Source: Catenovulum agarivorans YM01 (lineage in GTDB: Bacteria > Pseudomonadota > Gammaproteobacteria > Enterobacterales > Alteromonadaceae). From it: DNA of 64,000 nt. Positions 19,324 through 27,659 of the stretch are shown piece after piece. The stretch is from NCBI RefSeq assembly GCF_000281085.1, contig NZ_JH767529.1:107290-171289 (forward strand), read 5' to 3'. Position 1 is the stretch's first letter. Every line of letters begins with the position of its first letter. Position numbers and translations under genes: made by a program. The notes beneath the pieces are model-generated. The model saw only the letters and a list, made by a program, of their open reading frames with translations, made no database searches and had not been told where the DNA came from.

Positions 19324-19686
19324 TTATCTCAATACTTTTCCTAAAGTAGCAATTAATTGGTCTGGATTAAACGGCTTGACTATCCACCCAGTTGCGCCGG
19401 CTTGTTTACCTTCTGTTTTTTTCTCTAAACCTGACTCTGTAGTCAACATCAACAGAGGTACAAATTTATATTCGGGCAAAGTCCTGAGCTCGCGAATAAG
19501 TGAAATACCATCCATATTAGGCATATTGACATCAGATAAAACTAAATCAAAAGTTTCAGACCGAGCAATTCCTAAAGCCTCTACACCATCTTTGGCTTCA
19601 GTAACTTTATAACCTGCTCTTTGAAGGGTGAAACTAACCATTTGGCGCATGGATGCTGAATCGTCAACTGCGAGAATCTTCTTCAT
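19324..19686 (-). CDS. CheY-like single-domain response regulator
   Basis: 120 residues, one receiver domain: acidic pair DD at 8-9, phospho-acceptor Asp52 in LVLSDVNMPNMDG, Thr in MLTTES, and Lys near 104 in WIVKPFNPDQL. It belongs to the class that lies directly upstream of cheA in chemosensory operons of this type and is the probable phosphoryl acceptor of that CheA. Four base pairs separate it from cheA. Confidence 0.93.
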   Translation of the reverse strand: MKKILAVDDSASMRQMVSFTLQRAGYKVTEAKDGVEALGIARSETFDLVLSDVNMPNMDGISLIRELRTLPEYKFVPLLMLTTESGLEKKTEGKQAGATGWIVKPFNPDQLIATLGKVLR

Positions 19687-19728
19687 CTTGAATTACCTTT
19701 AACTGCTTCCGTTATTGTTGTGACTGAA

Positions 19729-19998
19729 TTAACTTTGAGGATCAAACGAATAACCTAAAATTCGACACGCGTTATTAAACATCTCACTACGTTTACCGTA
19801 TCGAAATTGAGTACCCGATTTTTGAAGGTTTTGTTCTAAGGCTATCAATAACTGAATAAATGCCGTGTCTATGCGTTCTACTTTACTCGCATCAATTTCA
19901 ACATTTTGCTGTTGGGTAACAATGGCAGCTAATTCTTGATAATAAGGTTCAACCTCAACTACGGTACATAACTCGGGTAATTGAAAAACCTTGTGCAT
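19729..19998 (-). CDS. STAS-domain protein of the chemosensory operon
   Basis: 89 residues forming a short STAS domain: VEIDASKVERIDTAFIQLLI contains the usual Asp-x-Ser-x-x-x-Asp/Thr region, but Thr replaces the commonly phosphorylated Ser. STAS proteins start chemosensory operons in many gammaproteobacteria, probably as regulatory partners. It is the first gene of the operon. Its Shine-Dalgarno sequence (AAAGGG) is located in the 3' arm of a terminator-like hairpin (20000-20048), so its translation may depend on RNA folding. Confidence 0.82.
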   Translation of the reverse strand: MHKVFQLPELCTVVEVEPYYQELAAIVTQQQNVEIDASKVERIDTAFIQLLIALEQNLQKSGTQFRYGKRSEMFNNACRILGYSFDPQS

Positions 19999-19999
19999 A

Positions 20000-20048
20000 A
20001 AAAGCCCTTTAACATTTCCTATGTACTTTTTATATTAGAAGGGCTTTT
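20000..20048 (-). terminator. Terminator-like hairpin between the SCO gene and the STAS gene
   Basis: aaaagccctt (20000-20009) pairs perfectly with aagggctttt (20039-20048), with a 29-base loop. On the minus strand the stem runs into a T-run directly followed by the ATG of the STAS gene. It can end SCO/cta transcription and also contains the STAS ribosome binding site. Confidence 0.65.
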
Positions 20049-20077
20049 AGAAAAAACAAATTTGCGGAGAGTTTTTT

Positions 20078-20683
20078 TTAATTTTTTATTAAAGTATCAA
20101 TCACTTTGATAATTTTCGGAAAGTCGATTTGGGCTGGTTTTGCACTAAAGTCTGGTTTGATAATCGCCTGTAATTCACCATTTGGATTAACCAACGACAA
20201 AGAAGCTGAATGATTCACTAGATAATCTTGTTCAGTCGAGTCGGACACAGCGTAAACCAAATTGAGTGCACGCGTAAATGGGAACAGCTGTGCATGTTCG
20301 GCTCGAACCGCTTTGAAATCAGCATTAAAAAATTCTATATATTGTTTAAGGCGTTCACTGCTATCACGCGCAGGGTCCGCACTAACCAACACCACTTGCA
20401 CAGGCTGACTGAGTTGCTGTAATTGCGGATATATCCGATTTAAATCCATCAAGGTAGTAGGACAAATATCAGGGCAATATGTGTAACCAATAAAAAATAT
20501 CGTCCACTTGCCCTGCAGTTGGCTGTTGCCGAATTCATCGCCAAATTGATCGGTCAATTTAAACTCTGGTAACAGCTTTGTTTTTGGATATATCAATACA
20601 TTGTCAAATTCTTGTACCGATTGTTGCTGTGGTGAGCAAGCCAAAACAGCAAAACACACCATTATTAATGCTAAATAACGCAC
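20078..20683 (-). CDS. SCO1/SenC-family copper chaperone lipoprotein
   Basis: 201 residues. The N-terminal signal ends in a lipobox with Cys16 (FAVLAC). The thioredoxin-like SCO domain holds the copper ligands Cys70 and Cys74 in CPDICP and His158 in LVNHSAS. SCO proteins deliver or reduce copper for the CuA site of cytochrome oxidase subunit II, which fits this locus. Last gene of the run SURF1, CxxC membrane protein, ctaA, ctaB. Confidence 0.93.
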   Translation of the reverse strand: MRYLALIMVCFAVLACSPQQQSVQEFDNVLIYPKTKLLPEFKLTDQFGDEFGNSQLQGKWTIFFIGYTYCPDICPTTLMDLNRIYPQLQQLSQPVQVVLVSADPARDSSERLKQYIEFFNADFKAVRAEHAQLFPFTRALNLVYAVSDSTEQDYLVNHSASLSLVNPNGELQAIIKPDFSAKPAQIDFPKIIKVIDTLIKN

Positions 20684-20742
20684 TTATATTCCAACTCTTC
20701 TGTATCTGTTAATGCAGGCAATATACCGACATAACAAGTAAA

Positions 20743-21660
20743 CTAAAAGATAAAGTGATCAACCAACATGGCCACAAACAACCATAATAAGTGCCATATC
20801 GAGAATTTGAACATGGCGAACGCAGTATCAGCAGTTGCATGGTATTTAAGTTTATATGCGTATTGAATAAACCTAATATTGAGTCCTGTAACAACAGCCA
20901 GATAGAAGTAACTAAAAGTACCAGCCAGCCAAGGCAATATACATACTGCTGTTAACAACAGGGTATATAACAACACCATAGTTTTGGTGAATTCTACGCC
21001 ATGAGTTACTGGTAACATTGGAATCTTGGCTTTGGCGTAGTCGTTCTTTCTATGAATGGCCAGAGCCCAAAAATGGGGTGGCGTCCATGTGAATATAATA
21101 AGTACCAACAATAAAGCATCTGGTGCAATATTATTGGTTACAGAAGTCCAGCCTAGTAGCGGCGGCATAGCGCCAGCTAGTCCACCAATCACAATATTTT
21201 GTGGTGTAGCACGCTTTAAAAACAGTGTGTAAACAACTGCATACCCAACTAAACTCGCAAGCGTAAGATAGGCGGTTAACGGGTTTATACCCGCGTAGAG
21301 AACTACAAAACCAATCACACCAATTAGCGCGGCAAAGGCCAAGGCTTGTATATGACTAACACGCCCTCTAACGATTGGGCGGCAGTGAGTGCGTGCCATC
21401 ATGGCATCGACTTTAGCATCAACTACATGATTAATGGCCGCAGCAGAGCCAGACAATAAACCAATGCCGATTAAAGATAACAATAATACAGACACACTTG
21501 GCAGTTGTTCACTGGCAACTAGCATACCAACTACCGTGGTTAATAAAATCAGTGCGACCACTTTAGGTTTGGTTAATTCAAAAAAATCGCGCCAGTGGTG
21601 GATGCAGAATTTAGCTTGAATTCGCGCTTGGTCAAAACCACCAATTACTTTGTCACTCAT
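20743..21660 (-). CDS. ctaB: Protoheme IX farnesyltransferase (heme O synthase)
   Basis: 305-residue multi-pass membrane prenyltransferase of the UbiA superfamily, converting heme B to heme O. The Asp-rich motif [19 protein letters not shown] marks the prenyl-diphosphate site, and the LGWTSVTNN and [17 protein letters not shown] segments are typical. Its start overlaps the ctaA stop by 4 bp, so the two heme A enzymes are translationally coupled. The symbol cyoE is used for the orthologue in bo3 operons. Confidence 0.95.
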   Translation of the reverse strand: MSDKVIGGFDQARIQAKFCIHHWRDFFELTKPKVVALILLTTVVGMLVASEQLPSVSVLLLSLIGIGLLSGSAAAINHVVDAKVDAMMARTHCRPIVRGRVSHIQALAFAALIGVIGFVVLYAGINPLTAYLTLASLVGYAVVYTLFLKRATPQNIVIGGLAGAMPPLLGWTSVTNNIAPDALLLVLIIFTWTPPHFWALAIHRKNDYAKAKIPMLPVTHGVEFTKTMVLLYTLLLTAVCILPWLAGTFSYFYLAVVTGLNIRFIQYAYKLKYHATADTAFAMFKFSIWHLLWLFVAMLVDHFIF

Positions 21661-22727
21661 GATAACTCCTTAACCGGCAATAATATTTGTGGAGACTGCT
21701 TTTGTTGTACTTGTACCTTGCTGATCAAACTGACTTTGTGCCAAGTAATAATTAAACTCGACAACAACAAGAGCGCAACAGCATTGTGTGCTACCGCCAC
21801 AGCCAGCGGCAAACTCATCACCACATTACTGATGCCTAAACTAATTTGCATAAATAACAGCAAATTAATACTGATAAGCTGCTTAGTAAATATTTTTGCC
21901 CGCCACAACAACAGGCAGTACAAGAATAAACCTAAGGTCACGATAATAGCGCCCACTCTGTGGGTTACATGAATGGTCATACGTGCAGCATAATCTAAAA
22001 CACCATATTGGTAGGTTTCAGCATGCGGTGTCGGTGAAAAGGCCTGGGCAAAGTCGAGTTTATTTTGCCAATCACCTTCACAAATAGGTAATTGAGTACA
22101 GGTTAATGCAGCATAGTTGGCTGCTGTCCAACCGCCCAAAGCAATTTGAATAATTAGCAAGCCAGTTGCGGCGGCAGTTGCTAGCATCAACTTGTTAGCC
22201 TGTACCCCACAGCTATGCTCGCCACTATCGGCTTTTTGTTTAACCAATCGTCTTTCTAATAAAACCAATAAAACAAATATGCTAAAACCGCCCAATAAAT
22301 GCCCCATAACTATTATCGGCTTTAAGTCCATAGTAACGGTTAACATGCCTAAAATAGCTTGAAATATCACCAGCAATAACAACGCAGATGTATGGGTTGA
22401 AATAGCCGCTAGGCTGAATATTTTTTCTTCGCGCTGTTGTGATGTGCGAACCCCACCTATTGCCAATGCAAGAATGACTAAACCTAAAGTGCCGGCAAAA
22501 TATCTGTGGATCATTTCGTTCCATGCTTTGTGATGTTCCACGGGTTGCTCAGGAAATCGCGCATGTGCAGTGTCGATTTGTTCTGCCGTTGGTACAGTTA
22601 AAAAACCATAACAGCCCGGCCAATCAGGACACCCCAACCCAGCTTCAGTTAAACGCGTGAAAGCGCCTAAAACTACCACCACAAAAGCCAATACAATTGC
22701 AAAACGGCTTAACCAGAGCATAAGCAC
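21657..22727 (-). CDS. ctaA: Heme A synthase (COX15/CtaA family)
   Basis: 356-residue membrane protein with about eight helices, oxidising the C8 methyl of heme O to make heme A. Diagnostic features are [21 protein letters not shown] near residues 21-41, the EMIHRYFAG heme-ligand segment and the later HVTHRVGA segment. Two extra Cys residues lie in a periplasmic loop (CTQLPICEG). It sits between a CxxC membrane protein gene and ctaB. Confidence 0.95.
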   Translation of the reverse strand: MLMLWLSRFAIVLAFVVVVLGAFTRLTEAGLGCPDWPGCYGFLTVPTAEQIDTAHARFPEQPVEHHKAWNEMIHRYFAGTLGLVILALAIGGVRTSQQREEKIFSLAAISTHTSALLLLVIFQAILGMLTVTMDLKPIIVMGHLLGGFSIFVLLVLLERRLVKQKADSGEHSCGVQANKLMLATAAATGLLIIQIALGGWTAANYAALTCTQLPICEGDWQNKLDFAQAFSPTPHAETYQYGVLDYAARMTIHVTHRVGAIIVTLGLFLYCLLLWRAKIFTKQLISINLLLFMQISLGISNVVMSLPLAVAVAHNAVALLLLSSLIITWHKVSLISKVQVQQKQSPQILLPVKELS

Positions 22728-22730
22728 TCC

Positions 22731-23300
22731 TTATCCGATTTTAGAAAGTTTTAGTAATTTTCGAAGGTCTGCCAGTATGGCTTTGCCAAGAATTTTATCT
22801 TGCTCAAGTTCTGTCGTTACTGACGAAGGCGTTTGCTCTAAACTATATTGCAAAATAATCTGCCCGAGTGGGTCGATAATATAAAAATGCCCGACTACTA
22901 ACTGGGCGAGCCCAGTTGAATTAAGTTTTATCTGCGTAAGCTCAGTCTGCTTAGACAATGACTCAGTGCTAATCAAAGCAATTTCGCTGCGAGCTTGTTC
23001 TTTACCCAATGCAGCTCTAACTTGATTAAGCAAATACACAGCGTTGTCGCATTGGCGACAATTCTCATCAACAAAATAACTAATTATCCATTTGTTTTGC
23101 AGTTGCTCTGGCAGTTGTTGGTTATTAAGCGAAATCGCTGGCTGTAATAACACACCTTGATTGGTGACCGCTAAATTAAACCAATTAGCTTTAAGTGCCC
23201 ACCAAGCAAATATCGCTGGCGCGATAAATACCACCACTAGTAACCATTTACTGATTGAGTTGTTCGCTTGATTTAACTGAAGATCGGCTGTTTTTTCCAT
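22731..23300 (-). CDS. Membrane-anchored CxxC protein of the cytochrome oxidase locus
   Basis: 189 residues from ATG 23300, which has AAAGGCAG upstream. One membrane helix (about 18-36) is followed by a periplasmic domain that looks thioredoxin/SCO-like: NKWIISYFVDENCRQCD contains CRQC where a redox or copper site would be, then FYIIDPLGQIILQY near the end as in SCO proteins. I do not know a named family. Its position between SURF1 and ctaA points to a role in oxidase assembly. Its start overlaps the SURF1 gene by 28 bp. Confidence 0.82.
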   Translation of the reverse strand: MEKTADLQLNQANNSISKWLLVVVFIAPAIFAWWALKANWFNLAVTNQGVLLQPAISLNNQQLPEQLQNKWIISYFVDENCRQCDNAVYLLNQVRAALGKEQARSEIALISTESLSKQTELTQIKLNSTGLAQLVVGHFYIIDPLGQIILQYSLEQTPSSVTTELEQDKILGKAILADLRKLLKLSKIG

Positions 23301-24049
23301 GAGACTGCCTTTATTAATATTATTAGGTTTAGCGCGATTGCAAGTAAAAACCACTGTGCTGCATAAGCTGTATGTTTTTCTGGCGGCATATTGATTAGCG
23401 GCCGCTCAACCAACAGCGCATACGGTGATTTTTCATCCAATATACCCAGTATAGGCAATACTTGAGTTTTTGCCTGTTTTTCAATTAACTGAGATGAAAT
23501 TTGTCCAACAAACTGCCAACCATCGCGCTGTTCAACTAGGATTGATGTAAATACATTATGCTGTAACGGTGTGATAAAGACCGTCAGTTCAACTTGCTGT
23601 GCTTGGCTCTGAACTTGAGCAAATTTAGCTTGCCAACTCTGCCAATCTTGCTGATTAGGTAGGCGCTGAGCGTTATAGCTAATCCAGCCAAAATCAATAA
23701 ATAGCTTTGTTGTAAAATCTTGCGCTTCCATAACAAATGGCATAATTAAATTGCCACCTAATATATGATTATTAACTTGGTTATCGAGCACCCATAAATT
23801 TTGCGGCTCAAAACGACCACGCAGTTTAACTTGATGCGGATAAAAAGATTGTGTCGTGAGATTATTAAGATAGTTTGAATCGACCAGCTCAAGGCTAGGT
23901 TGACTGTTGAGGTTTTGTAAAATAAGCTCCTTTTCATTGGCGCGCGACAATTGCCATAAACCTAGGCTGACTAAAATGCCTGTTGAGACTAACCAAATTA
24001 ACAGCGCAGTTGGGCGAATATGAAGATGTAAATTTGCCGCTATCTTCAT
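23273..24049 (-). CDS. SURF1-family cytochrome oxidase assembly protein
   Basis: 258 residues with a membrane helix at each end (about 14-32 and 235-252) flanking a periplasmic domain. LGLWQLSRANEKE, the ENLWVLDNQVNNHILGG-like segment and the terminal HTAYAAQWFLLAIAL are family signatures. SURF1 helps insert heme A into subunit I. SD GAGG precedes the ATG. It starts only 23 bp from the divergent DUF2909 gene. Confidence 0.92.
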   Translation of the reverse strand: MKIAANLHLHIRPTALLIWLVSTGILVSLGLWQLSRANEKELILQNLNSQPSLELVDSNYLNNLTTQSFYPHQVKLRGRFEPQNLWVLDNQVNNHILGGNLIMPFVMEAQDFTTKLFIDFGWISYNAQRLPNQQDWQSWQAKFAQVQSQAQQVELTVFITPLQHNVFTSILVEQRDGWQFVGQISSQLIEKQAKTQVLPILGILDEKSPYALLVERPLINMPPEKHTAYAAQWFLLAIALNLIILIKAVSWKKQPIFS

Positions 24050-24072
24050 TAAAACCTCGTTAGGGACAAAGT

Positions 24073-24276
24073 ATGCTTAAAGTGATTATTGTTGTTTTAT
24101 TATTCATTTCTATTTTTAGTTTATTCCGCGCGTTAATGGCTATGAGTAGAGACGATAAAAACCAACAGATGACTCGTAATCTAGGCCGCCGTGTAATGTT
24201 TTCAGCCCTCACCTTAGTTTTAATTGTTTTAGCACTGTCAATGGGCTGGATTGAACCAAATCAGCGCCCTTATTAA
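24073..24276 (+). CDS. DUF2909-family twin-transmembrane protein
   Basis: 67 residues with two membrane helices (about 3-22 and 41-60) separated by a basic loop (RDDKNQQMTRNLGRRV). It matches the DUF2909 small proteins commonly found inside cytochrome oxidase loci. The ribosome binding site AGGGAC precedes ATG 24073. It is the only plus-strand gene within the otherwise minus-strand locus, divergent from SURF1 and convergent with coxC. Confidence 0.85.
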   Translation: MLKVIIVVLLFISIFSLFRALMAMSRDDKNQQMTRNLGRRVMFSALTLVLIVLALSMGWIEPNQRPY

Positions 24277-24325
24277 CTTATGCATTGCTTACAGGCAACT
24301 CGCTAAGTATCAAACAACGCAAATC

Positions 24326-24516
24326 TTGAAGCATAATTTTCGCAAAACCGCTGTAAATATATCCCTATACGCTTCGCTTTTTCATCCATGAAAAAGAAAT
24401 TTTGCTCTAAATTATCGCTTCAACACTTGCTCTGAGCTAACTTCAAACACGTTCAACTATGCTAAGCGTGCTGGAACAATGATTAGGAGCAAAACTTCAA
24501 TCGCCATGGGCGAATC
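24326..24516. repeat. Structured dispersed repeat, copy 2
   Basis: Lies between the convergent DUF2909 and coxC genes. Bases 24477-24516 are the reverse complement of 2200-2239 with one mismatch. Near its other end, ttgaagcataattttcgcaaaa (24326-24347) pairs with 24400-24423, and a perfect 9-bp hairpin ctttttcat/atgaaaaag occupies 24377-24396. The internal sequence differs from copy 1, so only the ends and overall design are shared. Non-coding. Confidence 0.6.
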
Positions 24517-24522
24517 TAAACC

Positions 24523-25407
24523 CTACAGCACATATACAAAAACAAACAAACACAACCAAACTACATCAACAAAATGCCAATACCAACTTGCCGCTTGAAA
24601 AGCAAAATGGTTGTCTGGAGTAAAGTGCCCTTTCAACACCCGAAAATACATCACAATTAAAAACAGTGTGCCCAAGGTTACATGCATACCGTGAAAGCCG
24701 GTTAATAAGAAAAAGGTATTACCATACACGCCAGAGTCGAGCTTTAGCCCTAAATCTCGATACGCATGAATGTATTCCTCAACTTGCAGGAATAAAAATA
24801 TGCAACCTAGCACTATAGTGAGCAGCAACATATTAGATAACTGTTTGCGCTTATTTTGCTCTAAACCCACATGGGCAAAATGCACTGTTACCGACGATAC
24901 AACCAGTATGATAGTGTTGATTAGAGGTAAACCCATTGGCCCCATAGCTTGGGTCGTTGTGCCATCTGGTGTTGTTGTTAATGGCCACATAGCTTGAAAG
25001 TTAGGCCATAACACCACATTAGTCATTTCGTTGTTGCCTGCACCACCAAGCCATGGAACTGAAATCATACGCGCGTAAAACAAAGCACCGAAAAACGCGG
25101 CAAAAAACATCACTTCAGAGAAAATAAACCAGCTCATGCCTTGGCGGTAAGAAACGCCAAGCTGCTGGCTATGTAGACCCGTTCGCGATTCGATCACTTG
25201 GTCTCTAAACCAGCCTATCATCATGAATAACACAGCAATTATGCCAACAATTAGCACCCATTTACCCCAGCCTGCTTCACCCGTTTTGCCCAACTGCGCA
25301 ACTAAAGTACCTGCGCCAACAGCAATTAAAAACAACGCAATTGCCCCTAATATTGGCCAAGGGCTTTGTGCTGGTACGTAATATTCCGTGTGTTCAGTTT
25401 GTGACAT
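24523..25407 (-). CDS. ctaE: Cytochrome c oxidase subunit III
   Basis: 294-residue polytopic membrane protein with seven helices. The RTGLHSQQLGVSYRQGMSW stretch, EVMFFAAFFGALFYARM with the conserved Glu, GLPLINTIILVVSSVTVHFA, and the C-terminal FHGMHVTLGTLFL and WYWHFVDVVWLCLF segments define the family. It completes the oxidase core, 11 bp downstream of the CtaG gene. Confidence 0.96.
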   Translation of the reverse strand: MSQTEHTEYYVPAQSPWPILGAIALFLIAVGAGTLVAQLGKTGEAGWGKWVLIVGIIAVLFMMIGWFRDQVIESRTGLHSQQLGVSYRQGMSWFIFSEVMFFAAFFGALFYARMISVPWLGGAGNNEMTNVVLWPNFQAMWPLTTTPDGTTTQAMGPMGLPLINTIILVVSSVTVHFAHVGLEQNKRKQLSNMLLLTIVLGCIFLFLQVEEYIHAYRDLGLKLDSGVYGNTFFLLTGFHGMHVTLGTLFLIVMYFRVLKGHFTPDNHFAFQAASWYWHFVDVVWLCLFVFVYVL

Positions 25408-25418
25408 GGTTAAGCCTC

Positions 25419-26006
25419 CTAATACAAGGTATAAGCTAAAGTCATTTGCAATACATCTTTGGGCATATCTGTGTCCAAATAAAATTGCATAACAAATTCG
25501 CTTTGTTGATTCGCTGCAATAAGCTGTTGTTCAAAACAAAAACACGCAGTTTTATGTAAATACAAACCAGCTTGCCCGGGTGATATCGAAGGAATAGCTT
25601 GTACATATTTAGCTTGTTTCGACACATTAGTTATACGAAACCTAGCTTCAGCCATTTGCCCCGGATGCACCCGCAAAACTTTATCAATAGGTTCAAATAA
25701 AATGGCACCACCAGCTTGGCTGATGGTCATCATTTCTAATTTTATTGAGCGGGATAAATCTATGTTGTTTTGCTCTGCCTGTGTTAATGGTGCCACCAAA
25801 TTTTGCCCTTCAATACCTTGAGCTTTTTCTGGGCTTTTTTGATATATGCGGCCATTAATTCCTGTGATATCACAAAAGACGTCGTACAGAGGCACCAAAG
25901 CAAAACCAAAACCAAACATTAATACAGTCGCCAGCAACAAGCGTTTAACCAAACGGCTATTTGCTTGTTGCACTTGCTGCTCTGTTGATGACATTGGCTC
26001 TGACAT
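25419..26006 (-). CDS. ctaG: Cytochrome c oxidase assembly protein CtaG (Cox11 family)
   Basis: 195 residues: one N-terminal membrane helix (about 20-42) and a periplasmic domain that delivers copper to the CuB site of subunit I. YDVFCDITGINGR (about 43-55) and the copper-binding CFCFEQQ motif (Cys near 155 and 157) are diagnostic. Placed between ctaD and ctaE, the standard order. Confidence 0.95.
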   Translation of the reverse strand: MSEPMSSTEQQVQQANSRLVKRLLLATVLMFGFGFALVPLYDVFCDITGINGRIYQKSPEKAQGIEGQNLVAPLTQAEQNNIDLSRSIKLEMMTISQAGGAILFEPIDKVLRVHPGQMAEARFRITNVSKQAKYVQAIPSISPGQAGLYLHKTACFCFEQQLIAANQQSEFVMQFYLDTDMPKDVLQMTLAYTLY

Positions 26007-26019
26007 TTAATCCACCTGC

Positions 26020-27646
26020 TTAATCTTGAATCTTCGGTGGTGTGCTAAAGGTGTGGTAAGGCGCTGGTGATGCAACCGTCCACTCCAAACCTTCCGCACC
26101 ATCCCATACTTGATTGTCCACTGGCTCACCTTGTTTTTTACTGGCTTTTATCAATACAGCTAAGAAAATAAGTTGTGATAAACCAAAGGCAAAGCCACCC
26201 AAACTAATAATTTGGTTCCAATCAGCAAATTGAATTGAATAGTCCGGAATACGTCTTGGCATACCGGCCAAACCAACAAAATGCATTGGGAAAAACAGCA
26301 CATTAACGGAAATAAGTGAACACCAAAAAATGTAATTTGGCTAAACCAACGTCATACATAACGCCTGTCCACTTAGGCAACCAATAATAAGCAGCAGCAA
26401 TTAACGAGAAAATTGCACCTGTGACCAACACATAATGGAAATGAGCGACAACAAAATAAGTGTCGTGATATTGGAAATCAACCGGGGTAATCGCCAACAT
26501 CAAGCCAGAGAAGCCACCAAAAGTGAATAACACAATAAAGGCCAGAGAAAACAGCATGGGCACTTCGTAAGAAATTGCGCCGCGCCACATAGTCGCGACC
26601 CAGTTAAATACCTTAACGCCGGTCGGCACGGATATCAGCATGGTGCAATACATAAAAAACAGTTCAGCGTAAACCGGCATGCCTGTAGTAAACATATGGT
26701 GTGCCCACACGACAAAACTTAAACCCGCTATAGATACTGTGGCATACACCATAGAGGTATAACCAAAAAGTTTTTTACGGCTGAAGGTCGGCACTATGGT
26801 GGAGATAATACCAAATGCCGGCAAAATCATAATATAGACTTCAGGGTGACCAAAAAACCAAAAGATGTGCTGGAACATTACAGGGTCACCACCACCTGCA
26901 GCGTCAAAAAACGAGGTACCAAAAAACTTATCGGTTAACACCATAGTCACAGCGCCGGCTAACACAGGCATAACCGCAATTAATAAAAATGCAGTGATCA
27001 GCCAAGTCCAGACGAACAATGGCATTTTTAACCAAGTCATGCCCGGAGCACGCATATTCCAAATGGTAACAATTACGTTAATTGCGCCCATAATCGACGA
27101 AATACCCATAATATGCACAGAAAACACAAACAAAGCTGTACTATCGCCACTATAAGTAGTGGATAAAGGCGCATAAAAAGTCCAACCAAATGCAGGACCA
27201 CCACCTTCAACGAATAAACTCGCGAGTAGAATTAAAAAAGCAAAAGGCAAAATCCAAAAACTTAAGTTATTCATCCGAGGTAAAGCCATATCTGGTGCAC
27301 CTATCATCATAGGTATCATCCAGTTAGCTAAACCAGTAAACGCAGGCATAACTGCACCAAACACCATAATCAAACCATGCACTGTGGTCATTTGATTAAA
27401 AAAGTGTGGTTCAACAATTTGTAATCCAGGTTGGAACAATTCGGCACGAATGACCATAGCCATAGCGCCACCGGTTAAAAACATAATAAAGGCAAACCAT
27501 AAATATAAGGTGCCAATATCTTTGTGATTAGTTGTATATAACCAACGTTTTATCCCTTTAGCAGGACCGTGGTGTGCATGGTGCGAATCATGTCCGTGGT
27601 CAGATTCGTGCGCAGCAGTGTCTTGAGTGCTAGTCACTGAATTCAT
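26020..27646 (-). CDS. ctaD: Cytochrome c oxidase subunit I, frameshifted near the C-terminus
   Basis: Heme-copper oxidase subunit I, the catalytic proton-pumping core. The first 440 residues are intact: a His-rich cytoplasmic N-terminus (DHGHDSHHAHH), WLYTTNHKDIGTLYLWFAF, the first heme His in TTVHGLIMVFG, the CuB/Tyr motif GHPEVYIMI, and the HDTYFVVAHFHYV ligands. The frame breaks in a run of six A residues on the plus strand (26325-26330). Removing one A restores LHFWCSLISVNVLFFPMHF and the remaining 93 residues, for a total near 541 residues as expected. This is either a homopolymer sequencing error or a real lesion; the intact remainder and neighbours favour error. Confidence 0.9.
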
Positions 27647-27659
27647 ACATTAATCTCCC

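Noticed and set aside
26020..26301. Separate 93-residue gene downstream of ctaD
   Set aside because: Its sequence is the C-terminus of cytochrome oxidase subunit I; it joins ctaD after correcting one base in a homopolymer.
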